Source of the DNA: Anaerolineales bacterium
GTDB lineage: Bacteria > Chloroflexota > Anaerolineae > Anaerolineales > E44-bin32
DNA length: 8,550 nt
Reading direction: 5' to 3'
Assembly (NCBI GenBank): GCA_011772595.1
Contig: WVZH01000069.1
Span: forward strand, 43,271-51,820
The first letter of the stretch is position 1; every line of letters starts with the position of its first letter. The notes under the pieces are model-generated. The model searched no databases. It worked only from the letters and a program-made list of their open reading frames with translations, and was not told the DNA's origin. Shown here in pieces: positions 1 through 5,664 of the stretch. The translations under genes and the position numbers were made by a program.

Positions 1-707
1 AGATTTTTCAAGATCCGCTTTGGTTCACGCTTAAAGCTGGAGGGAATCCATGCGATGGCGATGAGGTTCACCAAGAGCATTGGAGCAACCGAATACTTGG
101 CGCTGAACGCCAGGCTGGCACCCAAGCCTGCCAGAAGTGGTTTTCGATGCGCAATCAACATGCCCAGGATGGATAAACAAAGGCAGACGGTCATGACGCC
201 TTCAGACATCGCTCTTCGGTTATGAATTAGGACGAGTGTATTAAACCCAAAAAACGTCGCTGCCAGGATTCCCGTTCGTTCACCCCCCAACTCTTTGCCA
301 CATAAATACATCAACACCAGGCTTACAGGGAGCAGCAAGGTGACGGCGAGTCGCCCTCCGAGGAGTAAATTCCTCTCGGGTAAAGCTCCGAGAGATGCGT
401 TCTCATGCCAGCTTTTGGCCCAATTCCAATCAACGGCGACGGAGCTGGGACCGTATCCAAATAGCCTTCTCCCGAGTCCGATGATGTATTTTCCTAAAGG
501 GGCGTTGAGCGCTCGATATTGTTGGTCGACATCCTCGTTTTTCGCTGGATCCCACGCTAACGACCAAGGTGCCGTAATCAGTGATTCGAGATCCCGGCTC
601 TGGTACAAAAGAGAGCTCTCGTCGGGGTGAAAAGGAACTTTCGTCATCCCCCAAATTACGAAGGCGCCATACAGAACCAGGAACGTAAAGGTAATTGGTT
701 TACGCAT
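1..707 (-). CDS. PMT/GT39-like GT-C glycosyltransferase, N-terminal part (runs off the left edge)
   Basis: The reverse strand is open from an ATG at 707-705 to the window edge, giving 235 codons plus two bases with no stop. The product begins with a hydrophobic segment (residues 5-20) and then a short loop FHPDES (26-31), whose D29-E30 pair sits where PMT/ArnT-type GT-C enzymes carry their catalytic acidic residue in the first outer loop. LNAPLGKY (67-74) and HNRRAMSEG (162-170) match the PPLGKY-like and R-AM-E signatures of the dolichyl/polyprenyl-phosphate-mannose protein mannosyltransferase superfamily. The expected role is transfer of a sugar from a polyprenyl-phosphate carrier to an acceptor on the outer face of the membrane; the substrate is unknown. 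It starts 8 bp after the stop of the upstream minus-strand gene and has no clear Shine-Dalgarno sequence, so translation is probably coupled to that gene. M21 (ATG at 647, after a G-run) is an alternative start but would delete the first membrane segment. Confidence 0.85.
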   Translation of the reverse strand, partial: MRKPITFTFLVLYGAFVIWGMTKVPFHPDESSLLYQSRDLESLITAPWSLAWDPAKNEDVDQQYRALNAPLGKYIIGLGRRLFGYGPSSVAVDWNWAKSWHENASLGALPERNLLLGGRLAVTLLLPVSLVLMYLCGKELGGERTGILAATFFGFNTLVLIHNRRAMSEGVMTVCLCLSILGMLIAHRKPLLAGLGASLAFSAKYSVAPMLLVNLIAIAWIPSSFKREPKRILKN

Positions 708-715
708 TGTGCATG

Positions 716-2308
716 TTATGGATTAGCAGCTAGCTTGAACACCAGCATGTTTTTACTACCATAAATATCGGTTGGGAAGTTCATCTGCTGGCTGTATAGT
801 TCCTGGAATGTCTGGTCAATTAAAAGCCCATTGCGACCATACACTTCGAGAATTACGAGATAGTCTGGTTGGAGATCCACCACAAGCTCGGGTGGGATTG
901 CATAATTGATCACGTAATATTCATCAGGAATTGGGTAGTAAGAGAGGGACTGTGGTGAGATGAGACCGAGAGTATCTAAAATGCGAGCACCTGTATAGTA
1001 ACCTAAAGCACCGATGTCACCGGCGGCGAGGGTTTGCCCCGGCCCGATTTGGTCTTGCAAAACTTCCGCAACTTGACGATATAGAAGTTCCAATTGAATG
1101 TAGGCCATGCTTGGCGCAGGACGATGCGGTCCGTGATCTGGACGGAAGGTCCAACCACTCAGGGTCGAAGATATCGCGAAACCGGCGAGGATCAGGGTAG
1201 GTAAACGGGATTTCAAATCATCCCCAATCCGCTTGCTGCCCAAGAAGATTCCCAGGAAGTAGATCGGAAGTGGTGGTGTTAGATACCAGCGGAAAATGAG
1301 AGGGTTGGCGATCGCAAAGGCGGCCAAGTAGATCCAGGGGTAGGCGAATAGCGGCCAGACACCACGATCTTTCCGCAGCGCGATCAGCGCTCCGAGGAGA
1401 AATAGCGAGGGGTAGAGCAACAGCCCCACACCAATCCACCAAGTGTCGAAGATGATGTGGCCCAAGAAAGGGGTGGCATAGTGTTGCAGCAGGCGGATGA
1501 GCCCGGCCTCGGTTGTCAATCGATATGCCGCCACCTTGGCCATGATGGAATGTGGGATCGGATTTCCATAAACGTAAGTGCCAATAACGCCCCATATCAG
1601 AAGTGGTAGGCAAAAAACAATCACCTCAATACCAGTGATCGGCTGTGAATGATTGTCATGTTTTTTCATTGCCAGCCCGCGACGGATACGCTCAAGCAAG
1701 ATTGGGAGGATGAAGAGCAGCGCGTCCGGGCGTGTGAGCAGTGCGATACTAGCTAAGAATGCTGCCTCGACTGGCTTGCCTTTGGAATGCATGTAAAATG
1801 TGCCCGTCATCAGGAGGACAAATAGGCTTGTCTCCATCCCGCCAATAGCGAACGTTACAGACCACGGAGCGATCGCCCACACAAGTGCGGCAGCAAGACC
1901 TGAAGGACGGGAGCCGAAGGTGGTCCCTAGCCTGACCAAGAGCCAACAGGTCAGAGTGTCGGCTAGGGCATTGAAGATCAGCGAAAGGACCGGAAAGTCG
2001 GCCTGAGGTCCGCCGGAGAAAAGACCGAGGCCTGCGAGGAGCACCGTATAGACAGGAGTAGTGGTCCCCAACACTGCTTCGCCTGGATTGTAGACCATCC
2101 CGTTGCCGGTCAATAAGTTTTGGGCGTAGCGATAAGTGATGTAGGCGTCATCGACCGTGCGCGGTCCAGGCAACGTGCGGGCAATGAGGGCTAACAGGAC
2201 GATAAGGATTTCAGGTTGGATCCATCTACGCAATCGCACCACGGCATTATACAGAGAGGCGAAAAGGTGGGAAAGCGGTATCTTGCCTTGCTTGCTGACC
2301 GGCCCCAT
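716..2308 (-). CDS. GT-C membrane glycosyltransferase of the DDAYITYRYA type with an extracytoplasmic C-terminal domain
   Basis: A 530-residue polytopic membrane protein. After the first membrane segment, the loop V-D53-D54-AYITYRYA is followed by GNGMVYNPGE and then TTPVY; this is the first-loop pattern of AftB-like and ArnT-like GT-C enzymes, with an Asp as presumed catalytic base. Further family-type motifs are GGMETS (about 156-161), LTRPDALL (191-198), GNPIPHS (248-254) and RWYLTPPLP (340-348). The tail has GDIGALGYYTG (430-440) and DTLGLISP (445-452), a C-terminal outer domain common in Chloroflexota members. It probably moves a sugar from a lipid-phosphate carrier outside the membrane; donor and acceptor are unknown. 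The reading frame is open to an ATG at 2416, but that extension lies antisense to the conserved first loop of the plus-strand gene and lacks an SD. I chose ATG 2308, with AGGA 10 nt upstream. GTG at 2242 (no SD) would remove the overlap and is a real alternative. The PMT-like gene follows after 8 bp. Confidence 0.85.
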   Translation of the reverse strand: MGPVSKQGKIPLSHLFASLYNAVVRLRRWIQPEILIVLLALIARTLPGPRTVDDAYITYRYAQNLLTGNGMVYNPGEAVLGTTTPVYTVLLAGLGLFSGGPQADFPVLSLIFNALADTLTCWLLVRLGTTFGSRPSGLAAALVWAIAPWSVTFAIGGMETSLFVLLMTGTFYMHSKGKPVEAAFLASIALLTRPDALLFILPILLERIRRGLAMKKHDNHSQPITGIEVIVFCLPLLIWGVIGTYVYGNPIPHSIMAKVAAYRLTTEAGLIRLLQHYATPFLGHIIFDTWWIGVGLLLYPSLFLLGALIALRKDRGVWPLFAYPWIYLAAFAIANPLIFRWYLTPPLPIYFLGIFLGSKRIGDDLKSRLPTLILAGFAISSTLSGWTFRPDHGPHRPAPSMAYIQLELLYRQVAEVLQDQIGPGQTLAAGDIGALGYYTGARILDTLGLISPQSLSYYPIPDEYYVINYAIPPELVVDLQPDYLVILEVYGRNGLLIDQTFQELYSQQMNFPTDIYGSKNMLVFKLAANP

Positions 2309-3886
2309 TTCTTGGGCATCCTGTTCGTAGCAGTTGCTTTGAAGGTCGTTCTGCTGTCGATCGATGCCTTTCCTTTCAACTCGGATGAAGCCATTGTCGG
2401 GCTGATGGCGCGTCACATTCTATTGGGAGAAAGGCCGATTTTTTTCTACGGACAAGCGTACATGGGAAGCCTTGATGCGATTCTCGTTGCACTAGGCTTC
2501 GCTGTGTTTGGTCAAAGCGTGCTGGTGATTCGCGGCCTCCAGGTTCTCTTGTTTGCAGGTACCGTATGGACAACGATGCAATTGGGCTGGAGGATTTTTG
2601 GTACGAGATGTGTGGTTTGGATTGCTGGTTTGTTGATGGCTGTGCCGACAGTCAATGTCACACTCTATACTACGGTCTCGTTGGGTGGCTATGGGGAGGC
2701 TCTGTTCATTGGAAACATTATTTTGCTTCTCACATTACGGATTCATGAAGATCCGGAATCATGGTGGCCCTATGTGGTATGGGGAGGCTTTGTAGGTTTG
2801 GGTTTTTGGGGGTTTGGTCTGACGCTGGTTTACAGCATCCCCAGCTGTCTTTTCGTTGTTTGGACATTACATAAACGATCTGTCGGACAGAAGGTTTTCC
2901 CTCGTCTGACCGCGCTGGTCATGGGATTGGTTGTTGGTGCATCCCCCTGGGTTGCTTACGCAGTGACACAAGGACCGTCCATCTTGCTGGAAGAATTAGC
3001 TGGATCTGCCATCGCGGGTGCCTCACCGGAAGGTTTCTTTGCAGCGATCTTGAGCCGGGCATACAATTTCCTGCTCTTAGGTACCACCGTGATTTGGGGA
3101 TTACGACCCCCATGGGGAATACGCTGGCTGGCCTTGCCCCTTTTACCTTTTGCTCTTGCGTTCTGGTTGATTGTAAGCTCAAGCTCGTTTTTGAGCCTAA
3201 GGACGCAAGATTCAAGTCGACAAGGACGGATTTTGTTGTTGAGTGTTGTTGGAACTTTAATCGCGGGATTCGTCCTTACACCCTTTGGCGCAGATCCATC
3301 CGGAAGGTATTTCCTGCCGCTCGCGGTACCCTTGGCACTTTTCGCAGCGGATTTTATCTGCGGATTAAGGTCACGAGTTTCAAAATTTTGGCAGGGGGCT
3401 GTGGTTGTCGGCATGCTGGCATTTAATCTCTGGGGAACTCTGGAAACGTCCCTACGCAAACCGCCAGGCATTACAACACAATTCGATTCCATCACCTGGA
3501 TCGATCATCGCCGCGATGACGAATTAATCGCATTTTTGGAGAGACACGGTGAAACGCGTGGCTATAGCAACTATTGGGTGGCCTATCCCTTGGCATTTCT
3601 TACTGACGAGAGGATGATCTATGTTCCCCGCTTGCCTTACCATCAGGACTTTCGCTATACGCATCGATATAATCGCTATGCACCCTACAACCAAGAAGTC
3701 GAAGATAGCGAGCGTGTGGCTTATATCACTACAAACCATCCAGACCTCGATAGCACCCTCCGTGAAGGTCTCCGTGCATTAGGGGTAACTTGGAAAGAGG
3801 CGCGCATCGGGAATTATCTTGTTTACTATGCTTTATCCGATCTTGTACACCCTGAAGAATTGGGCGCATTTTGGCTGAATGATTAA
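2267..3886 (+). CDS. GT-C-type membrane glycosyltransferase (SDEA/FYGQAYMGS family)
   Basis: A 539-residue polytopic protein diverging from the minus-strand pair. Segment 1 (about residues 13-33) leads to NSDEAIVGLMARH, with D40-E41 at the usual GT-C catalytic position, followed by FFYGQAYMGSLDA (about 59-71), a signature I associate with GT39/PMT-related proteins from Chloroflexota and other environmental bacteria. Roughly ten membrane spans follow, then GRYFLPLAVPLALF (about 346-359) and a soluble C-terminal part with SNYWVAYPLAFLTDER (about 434-449), another feature of the same family. The likely role is lipid-linked sugar transfer at the outer membrane face; the sugar is unknown. The start is GTG 2267 with AGAGG at 2255-2259, 7 nt upstream. 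TTG at 2216 also has a good SD (AAGGA 2204-2208, 7 nt) but would extend the overlap with the divergent gene. No clear intrinsic terminator follows the TAA. Confidence 0.85.
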   Translation: MGKRYLALLADRPHFLGILFVAVALKVVLLSIDAFPFNSDEAIVGLMARHILLGERPIFFYGQAYMGSLDAILVALGFAVFGQSVLVIRGLQVLLFAGTVWTTMQLGWRIFGTRCVVWIAGLLMAVPTVNVTLYTTVSLGGYGEALFIGNIILLLTLRIHEDPESWWPYVVWGGFVGLGFWGFGLTLVYSIPSCLFVVWTLHKRSVGQKVFPRLTALVMGLVVGASPWVAYAVTQGPSILLEELAGSAIAGASPEGFFAAILSRAYNFLLLGTTVIWGLRPPWGIRWLALPLLPFALAFWLIVSSSSFLSLRTQDSSRQGRILLLSVVGTLIAGFVLTPFGADPSGRYFLPLAVPLALFAADFICGLRSRVSKFWQGAVVVGMLAFNLWGTLETSLRKPPGITTQFDSITWIDHRRDDELIAFLERHGETRGYSNYWVAYPLAFLTDERMIYVPRLPYHQDFRYTHRYNRYAPYNQEVEDSERVAYITTNHPDLDSTLREGLRALGVTWKEARIGNYLVYYALSDLVHPEELGAFWLND

Positions 3887-4000
3887 TGGGAGCGTTAGAT
3901 TAAATCAATCGGTTTTGATGTGTGCAGTCTCAGGGAAGAAGCGATTGTGATCCTGCTTCACGTGCGCATGCTAGTGGCCTCTCACATTTGAGAGACGAAG
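3887..4000. other. Intergenic stretch with weak hairpins, no gene seen
   Basis: No coding potential is evident. A hairpin can be drawn at 3938-3959: GAAGC pairs with GCTTC and GAT with ATC, with a TGTG loop and a two-base bulge. No T-run follows, so it is not a convincing intrinsic terminator for the gene ending at 3886. Nothing else is recognised before the promoter-like region that starts at 4001. Confidence 0.4.
3979..3994. repeat. Small perfect inverted repeat upstream of a promoter
   Basis: CTCTCA and TGAGAG form a perfect 6-bp inverted repeat around a 4-base spacer. It ends 6 bp before the proposed -35 box at 4001. The position would suit an operator, but a 6-bp palindrome is expected fairly often by chance, and no T-run follows to make it a terminator. 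Confidence 0.25.
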
Positions 4001-4028
4001 TTGCGAACTTGACCGGTGAGGGTATAGT
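4001..4028 (+). promoter_or_regulatory. Sigma70-like promoter for the gene starting at 4062
   Basis: TTGCGA (4001-4006, 4 of 6 matches to TTGACA) and TATAGT (4023-4028, 5 of 6 matches to TATAAT) are separated by 16 bp. Transcription would begin near 4035, leaving a leader of about 27 nt that contains GGAGG. TTGACC at 4009-4014 is a better -35 hexamer by itself but is only 8 bp from the -10 box, so it is not used in this call. Confidence 0.4.
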
Positions 4029-4049
4029 ACGGACTTGGCCCTCGTTTGC

Positions 4050-4054
4050 GGAGG
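4050..4054 (+). promoter_or_regulatory. Shine-Dalgarno GGAGG that fixes a TTG start
   Basis: GGAGG is followed by 7 nt and then TTG at 4062-4064. This is optimal spacing and is the main reason for preferring 4062 over the upstream in-frame TTG at 4035, which has no comparable site and would lie at or before the predicted transcription start. Confidence 0.65.
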
Positions 4055-4061
4055 AAACGCT

Positions 4062-5558
4062 TTGAGTTTTAAGCGATTGGTTCTCAGCTTCACTTTTTTG
4101 GCAATCTTTACCATGGCTGTAAGGGTGTCGGTGGATACAGATACCTGGTGGCACTTACGCGCTGGGGAGTACATCCTCGAACAAAGGGAAATAATCCGCC
4201 ACGATCCATTTTCGCTAACACGCTTTGGGCAACCGTGGATTTATCCTGGTTGGTTCGCCCAGATACTACTTTATGGGACGTATAAACTCCTTGGTTTAGG
4301 GGGGTTGAACCTTTTCACAGCGATAATGGTTGTGCTGGCCTTCGCCTGTGTCTGGCCACTGCTTGATGCTCCCCCGTTAATGCGAGCATCAGTATTGCTC
4401 CTCTCGGCGACGGCCTCAGGAATTTACTGGTCTGCACGCCCGCAGATCATTAGCTTTACCCTCTCGGGATTGTTCATATTCGTATTGTGGCGGGCAAAAC
4501 AAGGAAACCAAAGAGTTCTTTGGGTTCTTCCTCCGATCATGGCGCTGTGGAGCAACATTCACGGCGGTTTCGCGATTGGATTCCTGTTTATCGTCTGCTT
4601 CTTGCTCGGAGAGCTACTGGAGGCGTTTTCCAGTTGGGTACGGGAAGGGATTCCTCCAAGAGAAATTTGGAGTGTTCACAGAGATTGGCTCCTCCGTTTG
4701 GGGATCGTGGGATTAGCTTGTGCTGTTGCCGTCTCACTAAATCCGCACGGGCCGCAGATGCTCGTTTATCCGTTCAAAACAGTTTCTATTGGGGTTCTGC
4801 GAGATTACATTCAGGAGTGGCAATCACCCAATTTTCATCATCTTGAAGTACAGCCATTCTTGTGGTTGCTCTTGCTACTTGTAATTACCTTCGCGCGATT
4901 GTGGAGCGAAGCAGATTGGGTGTCGATCATCTTGGTAGCCGGATTCACATATCTGAGCTTTTTAGCCGCACGCAATATCGCTTTATTTGCGCTCGTGGTT
5001 GCTCCCGTCTTATCTAAATACGGGTATCGGGCCTTGCTACCCTATCTCAAGCGCATCAAGAAAGGGACTCAAGTTCCTGTCGCCATAGCGAGAATTCTAA
5101 ACCTTGTGCTCATCGTTCTCATGGCGTTTGCGGCACTGTTAAAGATTGTAGAACCACTGCGTAACGAGACCATCCAGAAGGCGGTTTCTGAGCAGGTGCC
5201 CGTGGATGCCGTTTCCCAGATCCTTGAGGACGTACCACCAGGTCCCATGTTTAACTCCTACAATTGGGGTGGGTATGTTGTTTGGTCGATGTATCCACAC
5301 TACAGGAGTTTCGTGGATGGTCGCACGGATCTTTTCGACGATGAAACACTCAACGATTATCTCAAAGCATGGCGGGCGGATTCAGGATGGGAGCAGGTGA
5401 TTGATCAATGGGATGTCCAATTGGTTTTATTAGAAGTTGGGGCACCGCTTGCCAAGTCACTTGCGTATCGTGGCTGGATAATCTCATACGAAGATGACAT
5501 GGCTGTCGTTCTGCAGCGGCCACAGCATCCGCAATCCATTGAGACACAAGGGAACTAG
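4062..5558 (+). CDS. Polytopic GT-C-like membrane protein (DTDTWWHLRAGE family), putative glycosyltransferase
   Basis: A 498-residue membrane protein starting at TTG. The first segment (about residues 4-20) is followed by DTDTWWHLRAGE (25-36) and then a DPFSLTRFGQPW stretch (48-59), the acidic first-loop pattern of a widespread bacterial family usually left as hypothetical or labelled glycosyltransferase. Other conserved-looking motifs are RPQIISF (126-132), LWSNIHGGF (162-170), SLNPHG (225-230) and ARNIALFAL (303-311). After the last membrane span, near 345-362, an outer C-terminal domain carries FNSYNWGGYVVW (397-408) and RSFVDGRTDLF (415-425). Topology and the Asp-rich first outer loop fit the GT-C fold, so lipid-linked sugar transfer outside the membrane is likely, but I know of no characterised member to name. 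It is followed after 106 bp by the ligase-like gene on the same strand, probably in one transcript. Confidence 0.85.
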   Translation: MSFKRLVLSFTFLAIFTMAVRVSVDTDTWWHLRAGEYILEQREIIRHDPFSLTRFGQPWIYPGWFAQILLYGTYKLLGLGGLNLFTAIMVVLAFACVWPLLDAPPLMRASVLLLSATASGIYWSARPQIISFTLSGLFIFVLWRAKQGNQRVLWVLPPIMALWSNIHGGFAIGFLFIVCFLLGELLEAFSSWVREGIPPREIWSVHRDWLLRLGIVGLACAVAVSLNPHGPQMLVYPFKTVSIGVLRDYIQEWQSPNFHHLEVQPFLWLLLLLVITFARLWSEADWVSIILVAGFTYLSFLAARNIALFALVVAPVLSKYGYRALLPYLKRIKKGTQVPVAIARILNLVLIVLMAFAALLKIVEPLRNETIQKAVSEQVPVDAVSQILEDVPPGPMFNSYNWGGYVVWSMYPHYRSFVDGRTDLFDDETLNDYLKAWRADSGWEQVIDQWDVQLVLLEVGAPLAKSLAYRGWIISYEDDMAVVLQRPQHPQSIETQGN

Positions 5559-5651
5559 ATGACGCTGCGGTCATTTGGACCAGGAGACCGGATACCTGAA
5601 AGATTTCCATCGAGGATTGCTCCCCTAGAGGCATTTCCACAGTTGTTGTGA
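5559..5651 (+). CDS. Possible 30-residue leader peptide (weakly supported)
   Basis: ATG at 5559 directly follows the TAG of the preceding gene and has AAGGGA at 5548-5553, 5 nt upstream. The 30-codon frame ends with TGA at 5649-5651, which overlaps the GAGG (5650-5653) that may serve the ligase gene starting at 5665. The peptide is proline- and arginine-containing (RSFGPGDR, FPSRIAPLE), has no membrane segment and matches nothing I recognise. It could merely keep ribosomes moving to the next start, or be chance. Confidence 0.2.
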   Translation: MTLRSFGPGDRIPERFPSRIAPLEAFPQLL

Positions 5652-5664
5652 GGTCCTGTGAAGG

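Noticed and set aside
295..654. Short open frames on both strands (111 and 74 codons)
   Set aside because: Both overlap the edge-truncated PMT-like gene, whose HPDE, PLGKY and HNRRAMSE motifs are in the frame starting at 707.
1218..1613. Minus-strand open frame of 131 codons
   Set aside because: Overlaps the DDAYITYRYA-type gene on the same strand in another frame, with no recognisable motif.
2246..2251. Perfect TATAAT on the minus strand as a -10 box
   Set aside because: No acceptable -35 hexamer at 16-18 bp, and it would start transcription downstream of the preferred start codon of the minus gene.
2309..2416. 36-residue N-terminal extension of the minus-strand GT-C protein (ATG 2416)
   Set aside because: No Shine-Dalgarno sequence, a polar low-pattern peptide, and it is antisense to the plus gene's catalytic first loop, which explains why the frame is open.
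2956..3495. Minus-strand open frame of 179 codons
   Set aside because: It lies fully antisense to the conserved GT-C gene at 2267-3886, is rich in Arg/Lys/Pro without domain or membrane pattern, and has no family motif; it is a shadow of the codon bias on the other strand.
3938..3959. Hairpin as intrinsic terminator of the gene ending at 3886
   Set aside because: The stem is bulged and no T-run follows.
4035..4061. Upstream TTG (4035) as start of the DTDTWWHL gene
   Set aside because: No SD, and it coincides with the predicted transcription start; the TTG at 4062 has GGAGG at 7-nt spacing.
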